Positions 18,849 to 28,210 are shown, counted from the first letter of the stretch. The stretch is DNA of 64,000 bases from Sulfitobacter sp. 20_GPM-1509m (GCF_000620505.1 NZ_JIBC01000004.1:310001-374000); one strand, 5' to 3'. Notes: generated from the sequence alone by a model not told the origin. Program-made: numbers and translations.

Positions 18849-19769
18849 TCAGGAAAACAGGTAAAGGCGCAATTTGCGGGGCAGGATGGTCGCCGCGATG
18901 GCGGCACCCAGCGTCATCACTCCGCGACTGGCGGGCGACATGAAGCCTGCGGGGGAATGGGCAAGACCGATCAGCGCGTGGCGCAGCGCCTTGCCGCGTC
19001 CGCGATCGACGCGCAGGGCGCGGCGTGCAAGATAGCGGTGGTGCACGGCGTGGTTGACGGCGCTGGGACGCACCCCGAACCTTGCCGCGGTGGTGATGGC
19101 CTGTCTGCGGCCCATCAGCATCGCGTCCAGATCGGTGGACAGCCCGCCGATGCTGGTGCGATACCAGGTCTGCAACAGCGGTGTCGGAACCACGCGTGCA
19201 CCGCAGCCCACCAGACGGATCAGGAATTCAAGATCCTCGTTGTGGACGATGCGCGTATCAAAGCCGCCACAGCGCACAAAGGCGGACTTGCGCACGGTCA
19301 GGTTGGACATGGTGCAGACGGGGTTTTCGCCCAGCAGTGTCTTGATCGACAGATCCTGGCTGGGCACGGTGGACATCGCCTGTGCGTCCGACGGCACGTT
19401 CCGGAAGAACCCGACCTGCCCATAGACCCCGTCAATGCTTGGATCAGAGAAGATCAAGGCCAGTTCGGTCAGCTTGTGCGGTTGCCACAGGTCATCGGCG
19501 TCACAAAAGGCGATCAGCCCGGCATTTGCATGGTCGTCCACGCCGGCGTTGCGCGCCGCACTGGGGCCTTTGCCGGTGTTGCGTGCCAGACGGAAGCGCG
19601 CATCCTGACGCGCCGCCGCTTCGATCAACGCGACGGTGGCATCGGTCGAGCCGTCGTCGATGCAGATGGCTTCCCAGTCGGGAAAGCTTTGCATGGTCAG
19701 GCTGGCCAGCGTCTGGGCGATGGTAGCTTCTGCGTTAAAGCAAGGGATGATGATGGAAAAAAGGGGCAT
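18849..19769 (-). CDS. Glycosyltransferase family 2 protein
   Basis: 306 residues, related to the following GT2 gene: SIIIPCFNAEATIAQTLASL, AICIDDGSTDATVALIE, AFCDADDLWQPHKLTELA. The shared architecture suggests an old duplication that diverged in specificity. It lies three bases after the flippase stop and 21 bases before the next GT2. Confidence 0.85.
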   Translation of the reverse strand: MPLFSIIIPCFNAEATIAQTLASLTMQSFPDWEAICIDDGSTDATVALIEAAARQDARFRLARNTGKGPSAARNAGVDDHANAGLIAFCDADDLWQPHKLTELALIFSDPSIDGVYGQVGFFRNVPSDAQAMSTVPSQDLSIKTLLGENPVCTMSNLTVRKSAFVRCGGFDTRIVHNEDLEFLIRLVGCGARVVPTPLLQTWYRTSIGGLSTDLDAMLMGRRQAITTAARFGVRPSAVNHAVHHRYLARRALRVDRGRGKALRHALIGLAHSPAGFMSPASRGVMTLGAAIAATILPRKLRLYLFS

Positions 19770-19772
19770 GGA

Positions 19773-21011
19773 TCAAGCCTTTGCAAGTTGGGGGCCGAAG
19801 GCCTGTGAGAGGGCGGGAAGCGAGGCGCCGACCATCAGGATGGTCGCGGTGATGGCATAGCCGGTGGCCACGGCGACAAGGCCGAAGGGCGCGAGGGCTG
19901 CGGTGTTCAGCATCAGGGCGGCGGTCATGGCGGCCGTGACCCAGAATTCGCGGTGGGCACGGCCCGTGGCGCGCAGCCAGCCTGCGGTGGCGGACCACAG
20001 GGTTGTGGGGATCGCCACCAGACAGAGGATCGACACGATGTCGTCGATGCCCGACCAGCCTGCGCCAAAGAGGACCGGCACGTAATAGGGCGCCAGCAAG
20101 GCCTGGGCGACGACGGCGGGCGTGATCAGCCCCATGGCCAGCAGGATGCTTTGACGCAAGGCCGCGTTCTTGTCCGCGCTGGCACACAGATGCGGGAACA
20201 GCACGGTGGAAAAGGCGACCGAGAAGGAATTGGCCAGGCTGAGGCCCGCGTTGAAGGCCATGAAATACAGGCCCAGTGCCTCGGCCCCCATCAGCGTGCC
20301 GACGATCAGCTTGTCGGCTTGCAGGCGCAGTGCCTTGACCAGTTCCACCCCCAGCACGGCCCAGCCGAAGCTGAGGAAAGGGCGCAGCGGCGCGCGGCCT
20401 TGCGACAGGTCCAGCGTCCAGGGGTGCAGGCGGCGCATGGCGATCAGCCAGAACGGAGCGGTCAGCAGACGCGGCAGGATCAGCGCCAGCGCCGAGGGCC
20501 AGACCAGCGCCAGCAGCGCGGACAGGATGTTCGCCCCCACGATCTGCGCGCCCGAGATCGCCGCCGTCTGGCGCAGCTTGCCTGCACGCATCGCCAGCGC
20601 GGTTTGCACCAGCCCTGCGGGCATGAACAGGTATTCGCCCGCCAGCAGCAGGATCAGCGCCAGCAGGACCGCGTTGCCGTTGGCGGCGTAAAGCGCAAAG
20701 CCGATGGCGGATTGTGCCACAAAGAGGCCCACACACCAGACCCAGAAGATGCGGTGCGCGGTGGCGCAGGTTTGCGGCAGCTCGGCTTCGGGGGCCGCGA
20801 TGATCTTTTGGCCCACACCGTTTTCGGTCAGCGCCTTGAGGATGTCAGCCGCCGCCAATGCCGCCGCCGCCAGGCCGATCTGGGCCAGGTCCAGCGACCG
20901 GGCCACTGCCACGACAACCAGCAACCGCGACGCCTTGGCCGCCACTTCGGAGGCGCCATAGGCAAAAAGGTTCTGTGCCATGCGGGAAGTCTTGTGGATT
21001 GCTGCGGGCAT
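19773..21011 (-). CDS. Wzx-like polysaccharide flippase
   Basis: 412 residues from the ATG at 21011; a TTG at 21023 would add four. About twelve hydrophobic segments with the MATE/MOP-type polysaccharide_synt pattern, including AAALAAADILKALTENGVGQKII and SFGWAVLGVELVKALRLQADKLIVGTLMG. It should move undecaprenyl-linked repeat units across the inner membrane for polymerisation by the ligase/polymerase-like protein at 30374. It is the first gene of the leftward transferase operon and divergent from the Wza-like gene. A candidate operator lies between at 21111-21128. Confidence 0.82.
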   Translation of the reverse strand: MPAAIHKTSRMAQNLFAYGASEVAAKASRLLVVVAVARSLDLAQIGLAAAALAAADILKALTENGVGQKIIAAPEAELPQTCATAHRIFWVWCVGLFVAQSAIGFALYAANGNAVLLALILLLAGEYLFMPAGLVQTALAMRAGKLRQTAAISGAQIVGANILSALLALVWPSALALILPRLLTAPFWLIAMRRLHPWTLDLSQGRAPLRPFLSFGWAVLGVELVKALRLQADKLIVGTLMGAEALGLYFMAFNAGLSLANSFSVAFSTVLFPHLCASADKNAALRQSILLAMGLITPAVVAQALLAPYYVPVLFGAGWSGIDDIVSILCLVAIPTTLWSATAGWLRATGRAHREFWVTAAMTAALMLNTAALAPFGLVAVATGYAITATILMVGASLPALSQAFGPQLAKA

Positions 21012-21110
21012 TTCGGGGTCCAATCAAATCTGTTGAACCCTTTGTATCGTTGGCGATTGCCCGCTGTCTTGGACGCCACAGGAGAGGAAAAGGGCGCAAC
21101 AGAATGGCAT

Positions 21111-21128
21111 CATATCCGAAAGGATAGG
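21111..21128. promoter_or_regulatory. EPS-box copy 1 (flippase / Wza divergent promoter)
   Basis: CATATCC-GAAA-GGATAGG, a copy of the palindrome CCTATCC-N4-GGATAGG with one mismatch. It lies about 86-100 bp from both divergent start codons. Two direct copies of CAAGGATAGTG (21189-21199 and 21202-21212) also carry GGATAG half-sites, and the second contains the likely ribosome binding site of the Wza-like gene. Confidence 0.65.
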
Positions 21129-21213
21129 TGCGTGGACGCCAACGCACCCTCGACCCGTTGACGCGAAGTGCATAACAATGATTCAACTCAAGGATAGTGC
21201 CCAAGGATAGTGA

Positions 21214-22422
21214 TTGAGCGTGATGATGAAAAAGAGCTTCGGATTTGGATCGGTTCTGATGGCCACGATGGCTCTGGGCAATTGCGCGGGCCTGGACACG
21301 CCGGACAACCTTGAGCCGATTGCCGCAGGCGACGGCTATCAGGCACAGTACCGCGCGCCCGATGTCAGTCGCGGCAATGCGCAATTCCTGCGATCCGAGG
21401 CGATCAACGCGCAGAAGTGCCGCCCGCCCAAGGGCGGCATTGCGGGCAAGGGATCGGGGCTGGCGGCCAATGCGCTGCGCGGCGAGCGGGTGACGCGCAA
21501 CGATCTGGTCGATGTGCGCATCGGCGACGATGACACGTTCAACGGCGATTACGTGGTGTCCCGTGACGGCACGATCAAGCTGCCGTTCCTGCCGCCGATC
21601 CGCGCGCAGGGGCGCCTGACCAGCGAGATTGAAAGCGACATTGCAAGCCAGTTGATCGCCGGGGATTTCTTTGTGGACCGCCCGCGCATTTCGGTGCGGG
21701 TGGCTGATTTCGCCTCTGTTACCGTCGGCGTGTCCGGTGCCGTGTTCGAGCCGCGCACCGTCGAGATCGGCGGCGTGCCCGGCGATCAGGTGGACAGCCG
21801 CCGTCAGGGGGCCTTGGGGGCCTCGACCGAAGCGCGCAACCTGTCGGCGGCCTTGCGGGCGGCGGGCGGCGTGCGGCCCGATGCGGATATTTCCGCGGTC
21901 GAGGTGCGGCGCGGCGGGCAAATGTACGTGCTGGACATGCGCGGCGTGTTCGAGGGGCAGAATGCCGTCGACATCATGCTGTTGACCGGCGACGAAGTGT
22001 CCGTGCCCAGCCGCGGGTGTTTCCAGGAGGACCTGATGCGCCCCAGCCCGATCAGCCCACCGGGGGTTTCACTGTTCCTGTCGAACCTGACCCAGCCTGC
22101 TGCGGGCAATGCCCTGTCCGCCGTGGGGCGCGATGTGCGCGAGATCCCTTATGGCACGCGCTATCTGCAGGCGGTCATCAACACCAACTGTGTGGGCGGC
22201 GCGCGGGCGACCAGCGCGCACCGGTCGTCGGTGCTGTTCTCGCGCAATCCGGTGACGGGGGTGTCGGTGGTGATTGAACGCGACATCGAGAACCTGCTGC
22301 GGCGCGCGGATCGGGATGACTATGACCCCTACCTGCTGCCGGGGGATTCCATCGCCTGCTATGACAGCACGATCACCAACATCGGTGAGGTTGGCAGGGT
22401 TCTGGGACAGCTCGCGCTGTAA
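21214..22422 (+). CDS. Wza-like polysaccharide export protein
   Basis: 402 residues. Signal peptide followed by NCAG, so probably a lipoprotein although the lipobox is not ideal. A poly_export domain (residues about 95-180, VSRDGTIKLPFLPPIRAQGRL) is followed by SLBB-like segments. It should form the outer-membrane export channel for the polysaccharide. The TTG at 21214 is chosen because AGGA is six bases upstream; in-frame ATGs at 21223 and 21226 are alternatives. It stands alone in the plus direction and meets the histidine kinase gene tail to tail after eight bases. Confidence 0.83.
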   Translation: MSVMMKKSFGFGSVLMATMALGNCAGLDTPDNLEPIAAGDGYQAQYRAPDVSRGNAQFLRSEAINAQKCRPPKGGIAGKGSGLAANALRGERVTRNDLVDVRIGDDDTFNGDYVVSRDGTIKLPFLPPIRAQGRLTSEIESDIASQLIAGDFFVDRPRISVRVADFASVTVGVSGAVFEPRTVEIGGVPGDQVDSRRQGALGASTEARNLSAALRAAGGVRPDADISAVEVRRGGQMYVLDMRGVFEGQNAVDIMLLTGDEVSVPSRGCFQEDLMRPSPISPPGVSLFLSNLTQPAAGNALSAVGRDVREIPYGTRYLQAVINTNCVGGARATSAHRSSVLFSRNPVTGVSVVIERDIENLLRRADRDDYDPYLLPGDSIACYDSTITNIGEVGRVLGQLAL

Positions 22423-22430
22423 CGCGGGCT

Positions 22431-24938
22431 TTAGCTCTCGCGCGTGCTGCCGCGCCGCTCGGCGCTCATCTGCGGGCGAGTCGCGGACCAGACGGCAGGC
22501 AGCTGGTCGATGGCCTGAACCATCTTCGCGGTGTCGTCTGCCTTGGCGGCGGTTTCGACCGCGATCAGCGCCGCACGCAGATCAACCGCACCCAAAGCCG
22601 CAGAGCTGCCGGCGATGCGGTGGGCGCGTTGGGCGATTTCCTCGGTCGTGTGATGCGCGTGGTCTTGCAGATAGGCAATGGTGTCCGCGACCTCGGTGGC
22701 ATAGCGCGCCAGCAGTTTGGCCAGCGCGTCGACCCCCAGCGTGTCGCGCAGATCGTCCAGATAGGCAAAGGCGACAGCGCCTGCCCCCTCACCCGCCGCA
22801 CCGGAGGTTTGCTTGCCGGAGACCACCTGATTGGCGATAACGCGCATCAACCCCTCGCGGCTCAGCGGTTTGGTCAGGATGTCGTTCATGCCATCCGACA
22901 GGAAGGCCTCTTGCTCGTCGGCCATGGCATTGGCGGTCAGGGCGACAATCGGGGTGCTGGCGCTGGCACCTGTGCCTGTGCGAATGGCGCGGGTGGCGCC
23001 GCGTCCGTCCAGCACCGGCATACTGATGTCCATCAGGATCAGATCGAACCGGTGCCCCTGTGCCAGATCGACGGCAATCTGGCCGTTGTGCGCCTCGGTC
23101 ACCTTGTGCCCTGCTGACAGAAGCATCTCGCGGGCGACCACGCGGTTGATTTCATTGTCTTCCACCAGAAGGATGTCGCTGGGGCGGGCATTTGCCTGTG
23201 TCGCACGCTGGTCCTGAACCGCTGTGGGTGGTGCCACGGGTTCGATCGGCAGGTGGATGGCAAAAGTGCTGCCCTTGCCCTTTTCGCTTTCCACGGTGAT
23301 CGTGCCGCCCAGCGCCTTGACGAAGCGTTGCGCGATGCCCAGCCCCAGCCCTGTGCCGCCCACGTCGCGGTCATAAGAACTGTCACCGGTCATGAAATCG
23401 TCGAAGATCTGCGCTTGCAGGTTGGCATCCATGCCGATGCCCGTATCGCTGACGGTGATCTGCAGGATCGGTCCGACGGCCGGGTCGTTCGCAACCTCGG
23501 TGTTCACCAGAACACGGCCATTGCGGGTGAATTTGACCGCGTTGCCGATCACGTTCATCAGGATATGCTGAATGCGGTCGCGGTCGGCGCGTATCCAATC
23601 GGTCCGGTCCCCCGTCCAGCCCCATTCCAGCGTGGTGTCATTGGCCAATGCCGCGCCGCTTTGGTTGTCGATGATGTCTTGCAGAAGATCGCTGAAATTC
23701 ATCACCACGGGCCGCAGGCGCAACTTGCCCGCGTCGTATTTGGTGATGTCCAGAACATCCGAGATATGGCTCATCAGCAGCTTGCCCGAGGTGTCCATAT
23801 TCTTGATATAGCGTGCCTGTTTCGCGCTCAGTCGGGTGTCGCGCAACAGGGTCAGGTTGCCCAGAAGGCCGTTCAGGGGCGTGCGGATTTCGTGGCTCAT
23901 GGTGGCCAGAAAATCCGTCTTGGCCTTTTCGCCGGCCAATGCGCGGTCGCGGGCGACGACCAGTTCGCGTTCGGACAACACCCGTTGGGAAATGTCGCGC
24001 AGGAATGCGATGAAAATTTCACCCTCGTCCGTGCTGGCCGCCTGGATTGCGAATTCGACCGGGAAAATATCACCGTTGGCGCGTTTCGCTTCCAGCTTGA
24101 TGCGCCCCTTTCCTACCACGTTGCGCGGACCACCTGTGCGCACGCGCTGCATACCCGCCTCGTGGGCTGCGAGGTGATGGTCGGGCACGATCAATTGGCC
24201 CAGATCGCTGCCGATGGCATCTTCGGATTTGTGACCGAACATCTGCTCGGCCGCCGCGTTGAACACCAGAATACGCCCCTGCGCGTCGCTGACGATGACC
24301 GCATCAAGCGCCGTATCGGTGACGATGTTCATACGCGCGCCCGCCTCTATCGCCTCGGCGCGGCGTTTGACGTTCTGGGCGTTCAAGCGCCCCAGGTAGG
24401 CGGCAAGAAAGACCAGGACCAGCATGAGAAAGGTCACGCCTGCGGCCAGTTGCGTCAGGGTGACCGAGATGCTGCTGCGGCGTTGGTCGGAATCCAGGGC
24501 AAAGTAGTTCAGACCCGAATTCGCGAGCTTGCGCACGTTGGGCCGCACTGCGTTCGTCCGTTCCAGCAGATCGGGCAGCGCAAGGATCAGGTCCGGGTCG
24601 CTGGCGTCGATGGCGCTGATCGAGCGGTCCAGAAAGGTCTGCACGATGCGCAGGTTGCGGGAAAATTCGGGCAGGTCCCGCAGGCTGGCATAGATCGAGG
24701 CCTGTCCCAGCGTGTTGATCCGGCTGTAGAAGATATCGAACTCGCGCCGCAATACCTTGAGGTCCGGCACGGGTTCGGTGGTGGATTCGGACAGGTGCAT
24801 CTGGAATTCGAGGAATTCCACCTCGGCCTGCGAGAGGGTCCATTGCACGTTGTCCGAGCTGGCCGAGTTCAGCAGCTTCAGGTCGCGGGTGACATTGCTG
24901 GACAACAAGACGATACCGGCAAGGCCAATCGCCCCCAA
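22431..24938 (-). CDS. Hybrid histidine kinase (HK-REC-HPt)
   Basis: At least 835 residues. In order: a membrane helix at the extreme N-terminus, a helical periplasmic sensor (about 20-155), a second membrane helix (161-184), a PAS domain (about 200-320), HisKA with His349 (ATMSHEIRTPLNG), an ATPase domain (MNVIGNAVKFTRNG, GIGMD, GGTGLGLGI), a receiver (LLVEDNEINRVV...LILMDISMP) and a C-terminal HPt domain (AQRAHRIAGSSAALGA). The start is odd. The listed TTG cuts into the first membrane helix, and the frame stays open upstream to about 25037, encoding RARLIAFLLL, without ATG, GTG or TTG. It likely feeds the NarL-type regulator at 28211. Confidence 0.85.
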   Translation of the reverse strand: MGAIGLAGIVLLSSNVTRDLKLLNSASSDNVQWTLSQAEVEFLEFQMHLSESTTEPVPDLKVLRREFDIFYSRINTLGQASIYASLRDLPEFSRNLRIVQTFLDRSISAIDASDPDLILALPDLLERTNAVRPNVRKLANSGLNYFALDSDQRRSSISVTLTQLAAGVTFLMLVLVFLAAYLGRLNAQNVKRRAEAIEAGARMNIVTDTALDAVIVSDAQGRILVFNAAAEQMFGHKSEDAIGSDLGQLIVPDHHLAAHEAGMQRVRTGGPRNVVGKGRIKLEAKRANGDIFPVEFAIQAASTDEGEIFIAFLRDISQRVLSERELVVARDRALAGEKAKTDFLATMSHEIRTPLNGLLGNLTLLRDTRLSAKQARYIKNMDTSGKLLMSHISDVLDITKYDAGKLRLRPVVMNFSDLLQDIIDNQSGAALANDTTLEWGWTGDRTDWIRADRDRIQHILMNVIGNAVKFTRNGRVLVNTEVANDPAVGPILQITVSDTGIGMDANLQAQIFDDFMTGDSSYDRDVGGTGLGLGIAQRFVKALGGTITVESEKGKGSTFAIHLPIEPVAPPTAVQDQRATQANARPSDILLVEDNEINRVVAREMLLSAGHKVTEAHNGQIAVDLAQGHRFDLILMDISMPVLDGRGATRAIRTGTGASASTPIVALTANAMADEQEAFLSDGMNDILTKPLSREGLMRVIANQVVSGKQTSGAAGEGAGAVAFAYLDDLRDTLGVDALAKLLARYATEVADTIAYLQDHAHHTTEEIAQRAHRIAGSSAALGAVDLRAALIAVETAAKADDTAKMVQAIDQLPAVWSATRPQMSAERRGSTRES

Positions 24939-25048
24939 GAGGAGGAAGGCGATCAGCCGCGCGCGGTATCCCTTGTTGTTCGAGAGGTGCAGAGCAATGT
25001 TCCCGTTGTTGGAGGTCGTCAGAGTGCAACGCGCCGGTTAAGGCAAGT

Positions 25049-25555
25049 CTAGTCCAATGCCTCGATCCGGTCGAGTTGCCAGATGCTGCGCGAATAGATC
25101 ACTTCCGAGCGGTAGGCCGCATCGCTGTCATAGGGGTAGACGATCCACAGCGGCCCCTTGTCGCGCACCGACATCGTGGCGTCGTCCATCTTGTAGGCGA
25201 CGATCGGGCCGCCCTCGACAGCGTCGGTCAGCGGAATGTCCACGGCATAGTCGTTGATTGCCGTGGCGCGCAGGGTCTCGCCCGTGATCCCCAGACGGTC
25301 GGCCAGCACCTTGAGCGACACCCCCTGGAATGTGTGGGTGCCTTCGCTCCAGATGGTCGAGGTCTCGAACGTGGTGGCGTCGAGCTCTTCCAGCATATCC
25401 AGGTCGAATTGCGCGGTGTTGTCCACGTTGGTGGTGGCGATCTGGCCCGACACGGTCAAGATCACATCGCCCTCGGGCGCTGCAAGGTCTTGCGCGAAAA
25501 GCGGCAGCGCACTGAGGGCGAGGGCGGCTGTGGCGTGAGTGAGGTGGCGAAGCAT
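25049..25555 (-). CDS. Small periplasmic protein with molybdopterin-oxidoreductase-like fold
   Basis: 168 residues with a signal peptide (ATAALALSALPLFAQ). The remainder resembles the oxidoreductase molybdopterin-binding (YedY/sulfite oxidase) fold: VILTVSGQIATTN, WSEGTHTFQGVSLKVLADRLG, YAVDIPL and GPLWIVYPYD. It is much shorter than catalytic family members and has no cysteine in the mature part to hold molybdenum. It is probably a ligand-binding derivative. It lies directly upstream of the hybrid kinase, in the same direction, and has a candidate operator 79 bp before its start, so it may be the kinase's periplasmic sensing partner (inference). Confidence 0.72.
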   Translation of the reverse strand: MLRHLTHATAALALSALPLFAQDLAAPEGDVILTVSGQIATTNVDNTAQFDLDMLEELDATTFETSTIWSEGTHTFQGVSLKVLADRLGITGETLRATAINDYAVDIPLTDAVEGGPIVAYKMDDATMSVRDKGPLWIVYPYDSDAAYRSEVIYSRSIWQLDRIEALD

Positions 25556-25633
25556 GATTAACGTCCCATGAGTGGTGTTGGGACCTGTATGACGGAAAAC
25601 TGCGCCGTCCGCATCAGGTCAGAGGGATAGGCA

Positions 25634-25651
25634 CCTATCCGAAGGGATAGG
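25634..25651. promoter_or_regulatory. EPS-box copy 2 (upstream of the periplasmic protein and kinase genes)
   Basis: A perfect CCTATCC-GAAG-GGATAGG palindrome, with an extra GGATAGG half-site at 25625-25631 so that three heptamers alternate in orientation. It is 79 bp upstream of the start at 25555, and the galU stop lies on the other side, so it acts on the sensor/kinase unit. Confidence 0.7.
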
Positions 25652-25658
25652 TGTCGGT

Positions 25659-26546
25659 TCAGGCAGCGTAGGACATCGGTGCGGTGCAGTCGTTCAGAAA
25701 CACGCCCAGTTCGCTTTGCAGTTCAGGCCGGTCCAGCGCAAAGGCAACGGTGGCCTGCACAAAGCCCTGCACGGAGCCGCAATCGAATCGCGTACCGTCA
25801 AAGCGGAACCCGGTGACGCCGGTGCGGTCCAGATCCGCGCTGATCGCATCGGTCAGTTGCAGTTCCCCGCCCGCACCCGGACCGATGTCGGCCAGACGGT
25901 CGAAGATCGACGGCTCAAGGATATAGCGGCCCACGATGGCGCTGGTCGAGGGGGCATTTTCGGGGCGTGGCTTTTCCACCAGACCGCGTGCCATCGCCAG
26001 ACGCCCCTGGGACCGGGCGACATCGAGGATGCCATAGGACGAGGTCGCAGCACGGGGCACCTCCATCGTGGCGACCATGTGCCCGCGATGCTCTGCATGG
26101 GCTGCCACCATCTGGCTCAGCGCGCCCTGGGGGCTGCGGATCACGTCATCGGGCAGCAGCACGGCAAAGGGTTCGTTCCCGATCAGACGCGCAGCCAGAC
26201 GGACGGCGTGGCCCAGACCCAGCGGATTGTTCTGACGGACAAAGGACAGTGCCCCTTCGGGCATGCGGGTGCGTTCGAGAGCCGCAAGTGCCGAGGTCTT
26301 GCCATTCGCGGTCAGGCGCTGCTCAAGAGCGGCGGCTGTGTCGAAATAGTCTTCCAACGCGCCCTTGCCTGCGGCGGTGACAAAAATGAACTCTTCGATC
26401 CCTGCGGCGCGGGCTTCGTCCACGGCGTATTGGATCAGCGGGCGATCGACCAGCGGCAGCATTTCCTTTGGGATGGATTTGGTGGCGGGCAGGAAACGGG
26501 TGCCCATACCTGCGACGGGGAAGACGGCTTTGCGAATATGTGTCAT
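25659..26546 (-). CDS. galU: UTP-glucose-1-phosphate uridylyltransferase
   Basis: 295 residues, standard GalU length. The nucleotidyltransferase signature MGTRFLPATKSIPKEMLPL at the N-terminus is followed by FILLP-type substrate motifs (FAVLLPDDVI) and VEKPRPENAPS. It makes UDP-glucose, the activated sugar for polysaccharide synthesis. It lies 27 bases after the fused transferase gene in a leftward operon. Confidence 0.92.
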   Translation of the reverse strand: MTHIRKAVFPVAGMGTRFLPATKSIPKEMLPLVDRPLIQYAVDEARAAGIEEFIFVTAAGKGALEDYFDTAAALEQRLTANGKTSALAALERTRMPEGALSFVRQNNPLGLGHAVRLAARLIGNEPFAVLLPDDVIRSPQGALSQMVAAHAEHRGHMVATMEVPRAATSSYGILDVARSQGRLAMARGLVEKPRPENAPSTSAIVGRYILEPSIFDRLADIGPGAGGELQLTDAISADLDRTGVTGFRFDGTRFDCGSVQGFVQATVAFALDRPELQSELGVFLNDCTAPMSYAA

Positions 26547-26573
26547 GGTTTTGGTCCTTTTGGTTGGGGTGAG

Positions 26574-27965
26574 TCAGTAGGCGCCACGGCCGGAGGTGAC
26601 CGCGCCAAAGGTTTTCAGGATGAGGATGAAATCGAGCATCAGGGTGCGGCTGTCGGCATAGGACAGGTCCATTTCGACCATCTGGTCAAAGCCGATGGTG
26701 GCGCGGCCCGACACTTGCCAGACACCGGTGATGCCGGGTTTGACCGCCAGACGGCCCAACGCGCGGGCCGGATAGGCCGCCACTTCGCACGGCAGTGCGG
26801 GGCGCGGGCCGACGATGGCCATCTCGCCGCGCAGCACGTTCAGGATCTGCGGCAGCTCGTCGATGGAAAAGCGGCGGATGAAGCGCCCGACACTTGTGAC
26901 GCGGGGATCGTGGCGGGATTTGAAGCACACGCCCTCGCGGTCGGACGAGGCCAGCAGTGCGTCGCGGCGTGTTTCGGCGTCGGTGGTCATCGAGCGGAAC
27001 TTGAAAATGCGGAACTCTTTGCCATCGCGGCCCACGCGGGTCTGGCTGAACAGGACCGGGCCACGGCTGTCGACCTTGATCGCCAGCGCCGTCAGGGCCA
27101 GCAGCGGCGACAACAGCACCAGCGCGCTGCCTGCGACGGTCACATCCAGGAACCGGCGTTGCACATCGGCCACGGGCAATTGGCCCAGGGCCTTGATGCC
27201 GGCGTGTGCCAGAAAGCTGGTGTTGCCTGCGAGATAGCGTTTGGCCATGCGGCGCGGTTCCTGCGCCAGACGCCAGACCCATTCAAGACGCGCGCGGCGG
27301 ACCGCCTTGGGGGCGCGCGACACGGTACCTGCGAGAAAGTCGAAGAGCGCGCCCACAGCCAGCGTCAGCGGTGCGTCGATCCGGTGGGCGTTTGCGTGCA
27401 GCCACAGCTCTTGCATCGGCACACCCAGCGCCACCAGCACGATGTCGGCGCCGCTGTCGTTGATGTCATGGATCACTGCGTCGGTGTCCGCGGCGCCGGC
27501 GAAACCATCGCGGGTGCCGGCGATGCGCAGACCGGGAATGGTGTTGGCCAGACGGTTGGCGGCCGCCTGTGCCGTGCCGGGGGTGCCGCCGAACAGATAG
27601 ACAGATTTGCCCATGCTGGCGGCCTGTGCCAGCAACGCGGGCACCAGATCGGTGCCGTTCAGATTTGCCGTCAGCCGTTTGCCGGTCATGCGGCCCGCCA
27701 GCTCAACCCCGATGCCGTCGGGCAACAGCATATCGGCGGTGGCCACCGCTTCCGCATAAGCTGCATCCCGGCGGTGGATATTGCAGCAGTGCGCGTTCAT
27801 GAAATAGGCGCGGCGACGGCCCGGAGCCAGCAGCGCCGCGATGGCCTGCGCCTGGGTCGCGTCGACCAGATCCAACCCCAAGGCGGACAGGTGCGTGGTC
27901 TTCAAAGAGGCCAGAGCGGCGGGCATGTAAAGCGATGTGTCGGTGGTAAAGGCAGCGTGTTTCAT
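26574..27965 (-). CDS. Fused WecG/TagA-type glycosyltransferase and undecaprenyl-phosphate sugar transferase
   Basis: 463 residues with two enzymes in one chain. Residues about 15-230 are a GT26 (WecB/TagA/CpsF) domain: AYFMNAHCCNIHRRD, MLLPDGIGVELAGR, VYLFGGTPGTAQ, DIVLVALGVPMQELW. Residues about 255-463 are a bacterial sugar transferase (WbaP/GumD catalytic part): a membrane helix, GPVLFSQTRVGRDGKEF, KFRSM, IRRFSIDELPQI and GPRPALPCEV. The C-terminal half attaches the first sugar phosphate to undecaprenyl phosphate; the N-terminal half could add the second sugar. The ATG at 27965 has AAGGA nine bases upstream. Confidence 0.88.
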   Translation of the reverse strand: MKHAAFTTDTSLYMPAALASLKTTHLSALGLDLVDATQAQAIAALLAPGRRRAYFMNAHCCNIHRRDAAYAEAVATADMLLPDGIGVELAGRMTGKRLTANLNGTDLVPALLAQAASMGKSVYLFGGTPGTAQAAANRLANTIPGLRIAGTRDGFAGAADTDAVIHDINDSGADIVLVALGVPMQELWLHANAHRIDAPLTLAVGALFDFLAGTVSRAPKAVRRARLEWVWRLAQEPRRMAKRYLAGNTSFLAHAGIKALGQLPVADVQRRFLDVTVAGSALVLLSPLLALTALAIKVDSRGPVLFSQTRVGRDGKEFRIFKFRSMTTDAETRRDALLASSDREGVCFKSRHDPRVTSVGRFIRRFSIDELPQILNVLRGEMAIVGPRPALPCEVAAYPARALGRLAVKPGITGVWQVSGRATIGFDQMVEMDLSYADSRTLMLDFILILKTFGAVTSGRGAY

Positions 27966-28059
27966 CGGGCAAGTCCTTGAGGTTGCAGAAGTTGCCTCAA
28001 GGTGACCGATGCCGGTTTTTCGCTCAACGGAGCGGACGGACAGTCGCACGCCACTTTGG

Positions 28060-28074
28060 TTAACGAACCGTTAC
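28060..28074. promoter_or_regulatory. Possible CtrA-type site, imperfect
   Basis: TTAA-N7-TTAC in the divergent region between the fused transferase and response-regulator genes. CtrA full sites are TTAA-N7-TTAA, so this is one base off. Supported only by the better site at 28896-28910 in the same locus. Confidence 0.3.
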
Positions 28075-28088
28075 AAGTGGAGTTAACG

Positions 28089-28106
28089 CCTATCCGGTCG
28101 GACAGG
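28089..28106. promoter_or_regulatory. EPS-box copy 3 (transferase / response regulator divergent promoter)
   Basis: CCTATCC-GGTC-GGACAGG, one mismatch to the palindrome. It lies 124 bp from the fused transferase start at 27965 and 105 bp from the response regulator start at 28211, so it could control both and give autoregulation. Confidence 0.6.
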
Positions 28107-28210
28107 GTGATATCCTGATGGGACCTGCATCCGCCACAAATATGCCTGAATTTCAGCGTGCAAGGTCCGCAATACATGTTTAGACATTGTGCTACTTAAA
28201 GGAGAACGAC

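Noticed and set aside
25716-27980. Long open frame antisense to galU and the fused transferase gene
   Set aside because: It is a shadow of two well-recognised enzymes on the other strand; no domain is visible in it.
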